A stretch of 64,000 bases of DNA from Callaeas wilsoni (Eukaryota > Chordata > Aves > Passeriformes > Callaeidae). This document shows positions 25,595 to 39,644 of this stretch, piece after piece. The notes under the pieces were generated by a model that saw only the letters and a program-made list of their open reading frames with translations, was not told the DNA's origin and ran no database searches. The position numbers and the translations under genes are program-made. Position 1 is the stretch's first letter. Every line of letters starts with the position of its first letter. The DNA lies in assembly GCA_013398955.1 (NCBI GenBank), contig VWPU01006131.1:231861-295860 (forward strand), in the 5' to 3' direction.

Positions 25595-25815
25595 GTGAGA
25601 TTTGAGCACAGATGAAGCCGTGGTGCTGTCGCACAAGGCGTCCCAGCAGCGCTCCCGCAGCGGGGCACGGACCCGTTTCCCAGCCAGCAGGAATGCTGCG
25701 CTGCGCCCGCGCGACGGCCCTGCAGCCTTGCTCTGCACGCTGCGGGCTCCGGGCGCTTCGAGGCTGCTGCGGAACCAGTCCCGCTCCGCCTGCAAGAGGC
25801 CGCCACGGCCTATGG
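25595..25815. promoter_or_regulatory. Small isolated CpG island
   Basis: By eye there are roughly two dozen CpGs in about 210 bp (for example tgcgctgcgcccgcgcgacg at 25697-25716), while the flanks on both sides are almost free of CpG. In birds such islands usually mark promoters or unmethylated exons. All six frames are relatively open here because of the GC content (104-106 codons on the minus strand at 25481-25795 and 25566-25886; 83 on the plus strand), so an exon cannot be told from a CpG island by openness alone. None of the translations is recognised. On the minus strand the sequence just upstream reads cctcttgcag, a weak acceptor-like signal. Alternatives are a promoter of a non-coding RNA, a first exon, a retrocopy of a GC-rich gene, or an orphan island. 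Confidence 0.55.
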
Positions 25816-28800
25816 ATTGTCACACACTCAGCACGAAGAGTCCTGCCTGCTGAGAATGTGTAAGTCACCTCTGTGACTCCTTCCATGCCATAGGAGAGAA
25901 TTTAAGCCACAGCAGCAATGTAAGCCTTGAGTAAAGAGAAAGAAATTGTTTTAGGAGCCCTCATTAGAGTCGAAGAGTGCAATCACGCAGCACCCGTTCC
26001 CCATGTGCCGCGATGTGAAAGGGATCTGTCCCAGCTTGTTTCGTAGAGTTACAGACACAAGCTGGAGATAACACACACAGTATAAGCAGGATGAATTTCA
26101 GCAAGGTGTGTTGCAGAAATGCACCCACTGGTGGGATGAAAACCAGAAATGTCAGCCCTGTGAAGCAGGTGGTGGCCACCAGGCTCACGGGCAGGTTTCC
26201 TCCGCTGGCAGTGCTGACATTGTCACCGAATGAAAAACGACTGGGAGAAGCACAGACTCTGCCTGCTCCCTCTCGGCCTCACAGGGCTCCCGGGGACACC
26301 TCGGCTGTGAGGACTCCTGACAAGGTTTACAGAGAAGAACAGCCAGGCGAGGTGAGACATCCAGAGGAGACAGCAGCCCCTAGGAAAACTCAGTCCCAGG
26401 CCCTTGCAAATTACAGACACAAAACTTGGCTCCTGCAGCAGATCCTAGGGAGACCACATCAGAGCTATGTCTTAAGCAGTGCAATGCTGCTAAGAGCTTT
26501 CCATTTCCCCAAGTGTTTCTTGAAAGCAAGAGCTGAGTCCAGGCCTTCTCATCGTGAGCTGTAAGTGAAAACCAGCACAACATATTTTCATCCTGACACT
26601 TCTTCTCATTGGTGTATTCTGGTCTGGCTTTATCTAAAAGGAAGCAGGATCAAACTTCAAAAATAAGCTCCAAACCATGTAAATAAACTTTTTTTTTTCC
26701 TCCCCAAGTGCACTATTAATACTACTTTTAATACCAACCAAGAGATTCTCCTACAATTACTTTTTTCTCTGCTGGAAGGAAATTCTTTTTTACAGAAAGT
26801 ATGTCAAAACCACATTTTGTACTTTATATGTCAGATCGTTCAGCTACATTCTTATTTTTTCTCCCTTAATTTCAGTAAATCATTAAAAATAATTTTAAGG
26901 ATGACTACCACAATTGGAGTCATATGTGATCACTTGACATAAACCACCGAGCACAGGTACACCACTGAGTCCCTGAGCCCTCTTGAACCTCAGAAACTCC
27001 CTTTCAGAAAACCAATGGGATGGCACAGCCTCAATCACACTGGTAAATCTCTCTTGTTGTCCTAACAGTTACAAGGAAGATATAAAGGGAGCAACAACTG
27101 TGCAATGGAGAGCTTTGGGGACTTGCAGCAACTCTTAGGAGCATAGATCAGAACAGGCACTTAAGAGTGTTTGCACAACAGATGAACAAGAGACTCTTGA
27201 GGAGTAAAACAAGCAAGAGAGCAGAACAGTCAGCCACATTCAATACACATCAGTCCCTGGAAAAATAAATGTTTGTACAAAGCTGCACAACCAGCATGGT
27301 CAGTGAGAGGTTTTTTCATCAAGTGTTTCAGTTATTGACTAATTCCAAACATATTTTTTCTTGGGTTCACTTCCAGGTGCGAGGATGAACATTAACTTAC
27401 CTCAAAAACGACCAAGGGCTCACCTAGGCATGGTTGAAAATGGTCCCAATTATTAGCTTGTTCGAAGTTTGCAGAAGTAATATTTTTGCCAGACTATTTT
27501 TGTAGTGCATTTGCCAACCATTTTCTGCTGCATTGCTGCATATCAAGTATTTCTTTTGATTCTAAATATTTTTTGTTTATCAATCATTGAAACATTGTGG
27601 ACACACACTCTGGAAAGAAGTGGGCTAACAACAGCTCATAATGAAGTTATTCTAACACACCATTTGCTTCAGACTCAGGTTCTTGTTTCTATATTGTTCC
27701 TTTTACATCAGCTACCCTCATAAGTCCTTGCTAAAGGCAATTAAAAAAAAAGTGGCAGTTGCCTCTTCGCATTGTAGTCCAAATTTAGGAAGCCATGTCT
27801 GAACTACCTCTAGCCAGCAATGAATTTAAGACAGCATTTGATTCTAAATGCTTGTTAATATCCCACTGAAAGAAAAATAAAACATATTGTTATGCACTGA
27901 AGTGGATCATCTATATGGCTACAGAGGGATTTGGCTATTTAAAATACAATGTTGAGTTTAAATTAGAGATTTCATCAGCCATGAGGGGAGAGGCATAAAA
28001 CAGTTCCCTTGACCACTCACCTGATCCACCTGCATCAGGCAGGCTGAGGGCTCCCAGGATGTCCCTGCATGTCCCTAGGAGACAGGCAAGCCAAGACTAT
28101 CCCCTCTCCCAGCTCTTGTCTCCAGTGTGGGGCTGTGCACACATCTCTGCCCAATGCCTGCACATGGTTTTATTCTGCTCAGGACACTCCTTCTGTTAAA
28201 AACCAGAGGAGCTGCAATAGAAGAAGAACAGAAGTAGCAGCTTGTTCAGTGAAAATGTCAAAGTGATTGCTATGCCAAGTTGTGCCACTCTTAGTATCCT
28301 CTGGAATTTGGGCATGGGGTCATTCCCACGTAGGGAGTGCCTGCCACAGCCAGTTCCAGCTCTCCTTTATTAGCTTTTTATAGAAAGAACATGGTACAAA
28401 TGACTTTAAATTTGCCAGTACCAAACTGAAAATATAACAGGTCCATTTTGAGGCCACAATTTTAGTTCAGAATTTTCTTCCACTTCCAATTTTGTCTTCA
28501 GCTCCTACTACTTTGACTAAGATTCAGAATCCTACTGGAATAAATGTGTTGTAAAGAGAGGTTTCCCTGGCCCATGCTGATAGATTCAGAAGGCTATTAG
28601 AAGAAGTGGAATCGATTGGTATTTAGAATAAGTTTGCAAGCACTTCTGCCTACTTTGTTACCCCTAGACACTTTCTGTCTACCTTAAGGTTCACTGTTGG
28701 TTATTTAGGTCAGGTTTATAAGCTAATCTCATTTCGTGCTTCTCTTAAGCATCCTGTGAATCCTGTGCAGGATTCAATTTGTTAAAGATTTATGAGTCCT

Positions 28801-31800
28801 TCCCGTTCCAGAGTCATATACATCATATGGAAAGTATTGTGCAATGGAGAGCTTCGAGGAAGTCCCTCCCTGGCTGTGTCCACAACGGTGTTCCAAACTA
28901 ATAGCTTCTGAAAAGAACTACCATAACAAGACCATAGTTTTTTTTCTTGTGGATTTTTTAAAATTTAATTTAGGCACATTTTGTCTTTGTATCTGAATGT
29001 TTTCTAACCAAGTCCTTGAACATTAACAGGGAATCAGGGGAGGGAAAAGGAGACAGAAACTGTTCCTTGATTTCAGCACTGGCTCCCAGTTAGAGTAAAT
29101 GGACTGAAATGTCCAAAAATTGAACCCCCTGAGGTGGTAGTGAGAATACTGGGATGTGTGTATTCTCGCACATTGTCTCTTTGAAAAGGCACAGTACAAA
29201 CATAGCTTTTCAATTATCTAACTCTTTGTAACCAAGTTGTTACCTTGTCTGTAAAGAATATACAGTGCAGAGAAAGCAGTAGATGAACTGCATTCAAATG
29301 GAGTTTGTCCAGCACACAGGTATAAACACACACTTGTGGGAGACGCCTGTACTCAGACAACAGACCCACCTGCTTCAGCAGCCAGCAGTGGTCACAAGCA
29401 GAAAGCACATTAGAAAACAGGACATATATAAAGTGGTTATTGCCTGCTCTGCACTACAGCTTAACACATTCAAAAGGCTGAGACCCAAACCATTATTTTT
29501 AGTAACTGAAGACTGGTGTTTAATAACAGTGTTTAATCCTCCTTAAATTTGTCTTTACCCATCTTCAGCTTACACAAACATCTGACCTAAAGAAATGCAT
29601 TTTCAAAACACAGTAAAATGCACATAAAATTCTATAGTAAGTTATATTAAAGAGTCTCTTAGCTCACTGATTTGTAGCTGAAATGTTGATTTTTCACAAG
29701 ATTTGAGTTATTTTGTGGATTAGAGTACAAGTATGACTCTTGTTGAGTTTGGGTTTTTTTGAAGCACGACAATATCTCCTCACAATATTTTACCAGAATA
29801 TTTCAAAACCTATTTTAAAAGCAGAATTAAACCTTGTGAAATCACTGCATCTCTTTTATGTAGATAAAATTGGTTTTTCTCATTGCCATCTCATTCAAAG
29901 GTAAAGCAATGACTCATGCAAGAGCACAAGAGTCAGTGTCGGAGCCAGGAATAAATATAGACATCCCATCACTCAGGACCTTGCACTAGACATTAGGCTG
30001 CATGTACTTTCCCAATTTATTACACTGCAAGATTGAAAAAAACTGGAAAGCCTTTAAATGCATCCCTGTTTTACAACATAATGTTCTATGAACCCTTCCT
30101 TCTACTCATGGCTGCAGCCATGATAACTACACAAAAAAACCCCCAACTACTTTAATTTCATGTGCACAAGACAGTCTTAATGAAATAAGCCCCCATCTAG
30201 GAATTGCTTTCTTTCCTACTACCTAACATTTTTTAGTTAGGCTGACCAAAGTTTATCTCCAGTGATATCCTGGCCTGTAGTTAATACTTCCAGCAGAGTT
30301 GCTTTCTGACTGACACAATGTATGAGCTTTTTTTGTCGCAGACAAAAGAAGATATGTACTTAACCTGAAAAGTCTGGGACAATATGAGAGACTCCCTGAG
30401 AATTAATAAACAGACTAGCAGCTCTGATTCTAATCTTGGTGCAAGAAGGGTTCTGATTAATCTCTCTCTTCACCTGGTCAGAAATGTGTTCTTACATGTG
30501 TTTGATGTACAAAGCTTATAACAAGAATTCTGTATTTGCTGAGCAAGGGTATTTGGCATTCTCTTGGTAATGATGCAGAACATGTGGAACAAGAAGTAGA
30601 TCAGACCGTGCATTTTTTATTGGATTCTTCTCAATTTTACATCAATGAACTATTTACAAAATCTCCTTAGGCTTTCTTCATATGTAATATGTATTTTCTT
30701 CATATGGAATTTCCAGACACTCTCTCTTTTGTGACAGAAAGCTACAGGTGCTCTGCCGAGTGCTCGGTTCTTTTAAGCAAGCAGTAGGTATTTACAACAC
30801 ATAGTCAAAATGGATGTATCATGGTAACTTCATACCAGCATTTCCAATTTAACATGCCAGGCCTTTTCCAAATGGTGCAGCAGAACAAATAAATTTCATA
30901 TCAGACTTATGGTTTGCCCATTCTTTACATTATTAACTGTCAAAATATTTTTGCCACGAATAACAGGCTGCAAGTAGCACTTGTGCAAGATTTCACATGC
31001 AATAACTTGATCCACATGGTACTCTCTATGGGTTTGAATATTTTATTACTGTTCAGAGTACCAGAGGAGCTATTGCTTTTCTAATTATTACTACTGAAAC
31101 CCTTTCTCAACGAGAGAAGTGAGGCAAAGGTGGGCAAGAGCACAAAAAAGGAAATTATTATTAAAATAGCTCTGCCTGTGTACATGCTGTACCCTGCTCC
31201 TAAAGGCTTATATTTGAAGGTCAAGAGCTGGTATGTCAAAACCTTTTGGCTTTTTCAATACTTGTAAACACTACTCTGGTATCCCTGTAATATATACACA
31301 CAAACGTTGCCAACTTCTGCAATTCTATATCCAGTCTCATCCTATTCTGTAATTTCCTGCCCAAAGGCCCTAGCAGTAGAACAGAGATCTTCCCCAAAGC
31401 TTCAGTTTTAATTTCTAAGGTAAATTTCCATCCCTCATGACTAAAGAAAAACACCTTTAAGTGGAAAAAGAAGTGCCACCAAAGAATGGGGAGAGATTGG
31501 CAACTAAACAGAATTCAGAATATGCTATTATAAAATAATTGCGTGATTCTGCCAGGCTGGGTTTGCTCATACACATGTACAGAGCCCATTTGGCATCTGT
31601 CAGTCAGAGTGTGCCTCGAAACGTGAACAGTCCAGGGGTGTCCATACTGCCCTTTTCACCAAGGAACATCTATCTCTAAATTTATAGGGAGATAAAGAGA
31701 TTATCTAAAATATCATATAACTTCAGTCAAAATTTGAAAAGCATTCAAGTTACTGGAGATAGATAAGGAACTACCTTCAAACGTCCCTTCCCACTTTAAG

Positions 31801-33180
31801 ATTTTGGTTCATGTCTATCATTTAGATGGAAAGTTTGGAAAGCAAACTTTTCAACCACTGCTATTTACGGCTTGTTGGCTCAGTCGTTTTGGTGCACATG
31901 AATTAGACTCCTTCCACGACAAATTAAACTGCACGTGCACCAGAGTCCTCCAGCCCCTCATGGAGGTGGGAGGTGTGACCAGCTCTGCAGACAGAATCGA
32001 TTCCTGCACTCAGGGCACCAGTCAGGCCACACCACAAGACTGACCCTAGTGCCAAACGAAAGCCCAGAACTACACAAAGTGCAGCTGAAAAGCCTCAACA
32101 TCCACTGCTTTATACACTGAACCCCTCTCACTGCGCTCAGTTATTCTCCACCACTAAGAATTACTGATTTAAATATCCAATGTATTTTGCCATTGACCAT
32201 TTAACACAAGGAAGACAAACACCCTAACCAATAAACCCACAAAACCATGCTGATCCCAATCAAGCTTGCTTCCTTGCCCACCTGCTCCAGCCCCGGGGTC
32301 AGCAGTCCAGCAAGGGCTGCACTGGGGCACTCTCAGAAAATTATCCAAGAAACACAAATTCATCGCTTGGGAACCTCCAACTACTTTAGACATCTGTCTT
32401 TAGATAGCTAAGTCCAGCCCTACCCGACTACTGTGACAACATTACAGCCATCGGGAAAGAAATACAACGGAGTTCTTTCTTCTTCATTTGGGACTATTAA
32501 AAGAATGGTTAATATTTTGCTACAAAGCTCTTATAGCATGAGTAGTCATCTGTCCCTCTGTGCTGTATGTTCCCAGCTGTCCCACTCTGCCCTCCTGCTG
32601 CTTTATCCCTGCTCTGTGCAGATGCACTAGGTGCAAGGTGGGGGATATTGGAGAACCAGGCAGAAGAGCATCTGAGCCATTAACTCAGATTTTCTCTTCC
32701 AATGTTAGAAGATTCAGCCAAATAATTACACCACACAGCTGGTGCCTGCTAATGCACTTTAAATTTGATAATCTGTCCAGAAGCAAAGAATATTTTTATT
32801 CGGCACGGGTTGGAAAGACAAAGCAAGAGAATTGAATGAGACAAGGTATTTTCAACATGATCTTTTTCATTACTGTGCTTCAGCTCTTTTGACTTTAAGA
32901 CGAGAGCACCAACTAGGTGAACAAAAGACTTCTCTTTCTTCTTCAGAAGTTACATAATTTAGCAATACTGTCTCTTTTTTTTTTTTCTCCAGACTGGCAG
33001 AGTCTTAGCAACTCTTCTTTGTCAAAACAGTGTCTGCTCGCAACACCAAATTTTCTTAATTGCCCTGCCTGGAGCAGAAATGTGCCAATTACATTCTTGT
33101 CCTGATTATCAGATAACTCACTGGAATATGTTGTACCAAGAGAAACTAACTTCTGAAGACAAACCTATGTGATGAACATT
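25816..33180. other. Unassigned non-coding DNA
   Basis: No gene is recognised. A plus-strand open frame of 157 codons (26091-26564) adjoins the CpG island to its left. Its stop codon lies in gagctgtaagtg, which would also be a good splice donor, so a spliced transcript leaving the island on the plus strand is conceivable but unproven. A strong pyrimidine tract plus AG (T13 at 32974-32986, AG at 32991-32992) resembles a splice acceptor but has no recognisable exon after it. The rest is AT-rich. Confidence 0.45.
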
Positions 33181-33184
33181 TTAA

Positions 33185-33216
33185 AGATAGATATAGATCC
33201 AGATATAGATATATAA
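33185..33216 (+). repeat. (AGATAT)n microsatellite
   Basis: Short imperfect array of agatat/gatata units. It is the reverse-complement motif class of the array at 3042-3080. Confidence 0.8.
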
Positions 33217-33512
33217 GAAAAAGTGTAAAATCAATAGTCATAGGAGAAGCTGGGAAAGAGAAGACAAAGCAGCTCTGCTCTGGCGTGGAGCTTGGTGCTC
33301 AAGGAGGATGATATGGGCCTCCCTGTCCTTCTGGAACTTCACCAGATCCATACCCTGCCCTCACAGCCACCAAAGGCTTCAGCCCTTAGAGAGGACACAT
33401 GAACTAGAGATCCCAAAAGCCTTTATACAAACGTTTATCCAGTGTCCTGGCACTGCTGAGAGATAGAAGCCGGTGCCACGTTGCCTGCTGTACTGATGGG
33501 CAAGCAGCAGTC

Positions 33513-33551
33513 AGAGAAACAGAACAGAGAAACAGAACAAAGAAACAGAAA
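33513..33551 (+). repeat. 13-bp minisatellite, three units
   Basis: Two exact copies of agagaaacagaac (33513-33525 and 33526-33538) are followed by a third diverged copy, aaagaaacagaaa (33539-33551). The array is embedded in unassigned DNA. Confidence 0.9.
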
Positions 33552-36500
33552 AGGCAGCATTTCCCATGAAAGCAAAGACTCACACCTGCACACTGTGTCC
33601 CTCTTTCTGTGTGACACACCCCGCAGGATGGAGGTGCCCGGTGCTGAGAACCCCTGCTGGGGCTGAGAGGGATCGCCTCATCCTGAGTTTTCACACTTTC
33701 ACAGTTTGAATGAATGCTGCAAAGGCAGTTTTGAAATCACTAGGTAAGCTTTAAAATTCTTTAGTAAACTGTGCGAATAAACCTTCTGGGACCCTTTTCC
33801 TTATAAAATCAGCCATCATGTAGCTCTAGTTGCATGCATAGGGAGTGAACCATGTGTGTAGAGAGCAGAATTTACCATCCCATTATTAAGGCAGGGCTGT
33901 TAAACAACATAGTCCATATGAGAACACTGGTCTTAAACTGTGGAGAAGAACTAATCTTTATTTGGATATCCAGATGCAAATTAAGCATATTAATATCTCC
34001 ACTTGATATGAAGTGTCATGGGGTCATGTTGGGAACAGCCCAGTGCAGTCACTCTCAGGGGAGGCACGTTAACTGGTAACAAACCAACACTTCCTGATGC
34101 TGCTGCTCCCCAGACTGACCTGCCATGTCTTCAGCTGTTCCTGCTCAAAATGCTTCAGCATGAGACGAAGCTGAGGGTGAAGGCCATCCCCAGAAGGGTG
34201 GGCAGGAGGTGCCAGCATGGCATCTGAGGGTCCAGGAGACATGCACAGGTTACAGGCAGCCTCTGCCAGCAAGGCAGAGGATCCGACGATACTGAGCATT
34301 GCCTTGCCTGGCAAGATGTTCATTCACTGGGAATAGTGAAGGAGCATTGTAAAGTATAAGTCTTTGTGTTCAGGCTTAGGAAATGTTTTAAAGTAGATCA
34401 ACAGGATATTAAATGAAAGTAGAAAACCCTACTAAAATATATATGTTAAAATTGAATCTTTGCATAAGAAAAAGATTTGCAAAGTTGCAGCTATTTAAAA
34501 ATAGGCAATTTTATAGCTGCATGAAGATGCTGAAATCTAGTAAGGAAAAATAAAATAAAGGTATCTTACTTCATTATATGATATATTTAAAGGTTGATTA
34601 TTAAACAGTTATTTAAACTAGCCATGCAAAAAACACAGGATATCAGATGTTACCAGGTACAGACAAATCATAGAGAGGTAAAAGACATCTCGAAGCTGCC
34701 TGGTTTTTGTTGTAATTGTTCAAGCCTCAGAACTGCTCCCAGCTTGAGAGAGCTGCAGACCCAGTGTTTCCCATCCTTGGAGACTAGACCCCTCCTTAGA
34801 TGAAAGAGTTTTTTCCCAAACACTTTTTATAATTCTTCTCTTGAAGCACCTGTATTCTAAACCTCATTTGCTAGAGACAGTCCATGTAAGGGGCACGAAC
34901 CAGCTGAGAATGTTTGTGGCACCAACCAGCTGAGATGTGAAGCAGTTCAGGCTTCTATTGCTCTGATCAGGGATATGAAGCTCAGTGTAGCACAAACACT
35001 CCCTGTCCTTCCCATGACATTTCTGTACTTGAGCCCAAGGAACCTGCCCTGCACCTTGCCATGTATCTCCCCCACCATACAAGCCCCCAGAAAAACACAC
35101 ACAGAGTCCTCATTCCTCTTGCATTACAGAACTTCCATTAACAGCAGCCTACAAAAACAAAAAGGAGAACTTACAATAGGAAACACATATGCACAAAAAA
35201 GGGATGAGCAGATGATGGTATGGAAAAATATTTTCCACAAAGGAGTGGTGAGACCACTTGAAGCCTGGGGTAATAAAGTAGTCAAAAAAAAGTGAAACAA
35301 AGTTGGAGAAGTTGTCTTTGCAAGGATGGAGAAGTCAGGCTAACTTCTCTGATCCTACATGGCATGCAGAGACTAGCAAACCCCAGAAGAAATAAATACA
35401 TTTTAAAAACAACTTATTTCAGATGACTTTTTTCCTTTGCTTATCTGTCATGATCAGAGAATGGACCTAAGGCTATCTATCATAGTACATAATATCTTTG
35501 TTAGTGTCTGAAGTAGCTCCACAGGCTCTGGAAGGGAGTGCTGCACTGCTTAAGTGTTAGTGATGGGCATGACACAGATCTTGGCAACTAACAAAAATTT
35601 TAGTTTGCTTTCAAGATGTGCTTAGAAGTGAAGTCAAATGCCATTTATCCAGCTAAACAAGCTTCAGCTCTCCTGATAGTTTCTCTGCTCCACTTTCATT
35701 ATTTATTAGTATACATTACTGGGATGTAGGAATGCTTAAAAACTCGAACCAAGAAGGAATTCTCATTATAAGAGGTGTTGTACAAGCACACAGCAACAGA
35801 CAGATCCTGCTCAGAGAGTTCCTGATCTGACCGGAAAAAACTGGCACGTGCTGGGAAAGGCAAATTGACACAGGGATGGAAAGAAGTTTGTTTTGTAGCA
35901 AAGCCAGGAATTAGTGAACAGTAAACATCGTTTTTACTTTTAGACACAGTGTTTTTAAGTATTTTCTGCCTTCTGAGGCAATTTTCATGCAAAAGATCCC
36001 ACCTTTGTTTTCCCACCTGAGACCAGACATGATTACAAACATCATTAGTGAGTTGGCTAAATGTTTCATCATTCCTCAGTGCATTTTTGGCCCAATATCT
36101 AGCTGAATTATGTCATTAATTTGTGTTTCTTGAACAGTCAACTCCTCCCAAATATTTTTTGAAACTTTTGGCTCACAGCAGTCAAATTCAGTAGAGGGAT
36201 AAATATCTCAACATTACTAAACTTCTGACAAGCTCTGTAAAAGTACTAAGTAATCAGATAGAGGGGTGACACCTCATTTACACCCCACCAAGAGAAAGAC
36301 AATTCTGTGACCTCAGCTACTTTCAGAAACTGGGTAATTCCCAAAGAAATTCAGCCTCAGAAGACAAACCCTTAGAAAACATTTTGCCATTAGTTCTCCT
36401 GGTCTTGGGGCAATCTGGCTGTGCAAATGCTGATATTTGGATGATTGTGCAGACAAAAGCATAAGAACAGAAAAACCATGTTATGGTCATTGCAAAGATA

Positions 36501-39030
36501 TGTCATTTTGCCTTCCCTTCTAAGGGTCCCACCCTTTCTCAAAGAAGATGCCATAATAAATCCTTCTTCTGGCTGCACAGGGACAATCAGAGCTGTCTAA
36601 AGGCTTTCCAGCCCTGTAGCAATAGTTGATTTTTCCCAGCCATAAGAATAAATATATACAGTCCGTATCCTCAAGAAAGCCCTCTAACTCCCAGGCTGTG
36701 AAGGGAAAGGGAGGCTATGGAGAAGATGGCTCTGCTGGGTATTGCAAAGCTGAGGTGGTTTAGGGTGCCCTCTGGACAGCTCCATCCTTCCCTGCTCCTC
36801 CTGATCCAGCCGCTCCATCGGGAGCCAGCCCCCACTGCCCACATGCCTCCCACCTAAGCTGGCCCCCCTTGCCTGCTGTGTAGGAACAGCTGTGCCTTCC
36901 CACATTCCTTGTCTCATGCCTGCTGCTGTTTCCCTTGGCAGGGCTTGCTTTGCTGAAGGCTGAAGTGGTCCTGGGTGCAACCCCTGTAGGAACCAATCAA
37001 AGTATTTCAAAGTATAATTCAGCCCGATGAAACTTCTCACACGGAGAGAATACATATTCTCACATGTATTTTGACTATTCAGTGCTGTGCCTTGCTGCCT
37101 TACAGAGCACCCCAAAACACATCCTCCGCAGTGGCAGTGGATGCATCCCTGAAAGAATGGTGTAAACACCACATGCAAACCACCTGCCTCCTCCTCCACA
37201 GCCACGCGCGCTGGATACTGCTATCAAGGCTGATGAACATCTGTTCAGTGCTTCCACTATTTTCTCAGATGCTTCATGTGCAATGGTGAAGCAGAAGAGG
37301 AATGTTTTAAAGATGAGCCAGCTACAGATGGAAACTCCTGAGGGTCACAGAGTTTTCAGCATTTCTTCTCACGGATGACTGCACAAAGCATTTGGTGTAG
37401 GAAAGCAACAGCTCATCCTAGCCAGAAAAAGTCATGCCTTGTGGGTGAGGTACAGAAAAACTTCGTGTATGGGAGACTTTAGGAGGGAAACTGAAGGGTT
37501 GGTGTGGCTCAGCAGAGCGACACAGACAAAAAAAATGATCAAAATATGCTGATTTGTTCAAAGCTACAGCCTTAATGATAAAGGAAACTTCAGAATAAAG
37601 GCACCTTCTTGTTGCTTCACTGTCCCACAATGCTCATTTCTCTCCCATCTGTGCAACTGGGAATCTGAAGTCTCTGTGACACCTGGAAGATTTTGTGCCT
37701 GTGTTTCAAGAGAGTGGGACATATTCTACACACTTCTGCGTGCAAAATTCAGTCCGTAGCATCACCTTTTCAGCTCAGTTGACCTTTGTCAGCAAAGTAT
37801 TGTCCTCAGCAAGCAAACGACAAGTTTCGTTTCTGAAAAATAATGGATTACACATAGGGAAAGGATTATGAAAAAATGAAAGGTAGATGGATTTACTTGT
37901 ACAAAATCTGCTCAGATGGGTATTATTTTTGCTTTTCTTTTTTTTTTTTCTAGACAGAGTTTAATTTAGCTCCAGAATTTGGGCCAATCAGCAGGGCACT
38001 CTAACTGAGGGATTTGGAGTGAGAAGTTCCAGCACTAACCTTTCTCTCAAAGGCAGCCAACAGCAAGTGAATCAGCCACTATACCAACAAAAATGACCAA
38101 GAATAGAAAGTAGATTTCCAGCCTTCCTGCTTTGCAGCAGTTTTGTTTTTCCTTGCAGTGGCAGTGGTGATTACCTTATCTGTACATACCAGCCAGCCAC
38201 ACAATACAGGAAAACCACCATCCAAGAAATACCCATTTAATAAGCCTTGGCATCTTACATGCAGACCTGGGAAGGCAGGATGCTGCACAAGAGTATCTCC
38301 CTTCAGACAGGCTCCACAGTGACAAATACAAATCTTCAGATATGAGGTAAACCACATTCCCAGGAAGGGAACATAGTGTAGGAAATCTGTCCTCTCTGGG
38401 AGAGCTTTGCAAAAGTCCTCATTTCTCCAGTGGTGGAAGTTTCTTTCCAGTCACTGTCATAGGATTTTTGTCGCCAAAACCACATCCCAAGGTTGTGGCA
38501 TAATTTTGAGTACCCATGCAGGCTCAGTGGATGGATGTGTGAGCCGTATCCTCCTTTCCATGTCCCAGCTCAGCAGGTGTTCCCATGGTATGGCTGTAAG
38601 AGCGCTGAGTGACGCCTTCCCCATAGGACCTTCAACTATTTTATGTATTTGGTAACCAAAATTTAGCAGTACCAAGGGACCTAGAAAAGCTTGGCCAAAT
38701 AGACACAAGTATTACATGATTGTGCTGTATAAATACATCAGCAAGTTAATTGTCAGTGGAAGGAAAAACCTATTTAATGAAAAGAATATGTTGGTAGGAG
38801 AGGAAAAGGTTATGAACTATCTGTCCATGAATAGATTTAGGCTGGAAATTAGATGAACGATTCCACTTATTAAGGAAGTAGGGATCCAAAACAACCCCAA
38901 AAAGAGAAGACAGAGATGAACATCCCAAGACAAGGCTTGATCCATTAAGGAGGGGATTACCAAAAATGACATCTTGAAAAGGACTTGACCCAGAAGCACA
39001 CAAGGTCCCTTGCTTTCCTATGCTATTATG
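33552..39030. other. Unassigned non-coding DNA
   Basis: No gene is recognised. The longest frame is 173 codons on the minus strand (36684-37205). It runs through a GC-rich stretch, has other frames open beside it, and resembles no family known to me. A T-rich tract ending in ctag (37932-37953) looks acceptor-like but is not followed by a recognisable exon. Confidence 0.5.
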
Positions 39031-39032
39031 CT

Positions 39033-39080
39033 CTTGATTCCATTTTGCAGGGAAATCTTGATTCCGTTTTGCAGGGAAAA
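39033..39080 (+). repeat. 24-bp imperfect tandem duplication
   Basis: Two adjacent 24-bp units, 39033-39056 and 39057-39080, share the core cttgattcc[a/g]ttttgcag and differ at two positions. This is a local duplication with no known role. Confidence 0.9.
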
Positions 39081-39644
39081 ACATACACTCCCAACTTTCT
39101 AATCTCAGTGCTATGGATGTGCCCTGAAATGCATAGACAGGACTTGCATCTCAACAAGGAAAGCAGAGAAACATGGAGAAGTGCTGTCACAGTCTAAGGA
39201 TGTGCTGAACCTTCTCCTCTTGCTGGTTGCATCCCAAATGCACTTTGTAGTGGTCCAGGACCACTGTAAAAACACAGTAGAATGAGCACTCTGATTCCTG
39301 ACTACTCTGTTGTACAAGTGACTACCTGTCTATCGAGCTACAATGCCCGTATTTCACAAAGGGCTATTATCATATCATTGAAGTAGTCATTTTCCTTCAT
39401 TACTATTAGTCTTGGTAGGACATTGCATTTCTATTACTCACCATTTATACTGCAGTGGTATCTTGATATCCCCATTATGTCAGGATCCCCTGTGCTGAGC
39501 TCTGTATAAACACGAGCAACAATTTTGCCTGTCCCCACAAACGTCTAAAGCCTCTAGGATTTCCCATCCCTAATTTTGTACCAGCTAAAGCTCAACCTCT
39601 GCAAACAGCTCTGCAGCTGTGAAAACAGAAATATATCTATTTCT

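Noticed and set aside
27098..28857. Shared 16-bp word gtgcaatggagagctt at about 27.1 and 28.84 kb
   Set aside because: One repeated 16-mer is about what chance predicts in a window of this size, and flanks do not match.
35328..35350. Small hairpin gagaagt/acttctc
   Set aside because: A 7-bp stem is too short to be meaningful without conservation.
36684..37205. 173-codon minus-strand frame as a gene
   Set aside because: Translation is not recognised and other frames in the same GC-rich stretch are also open.
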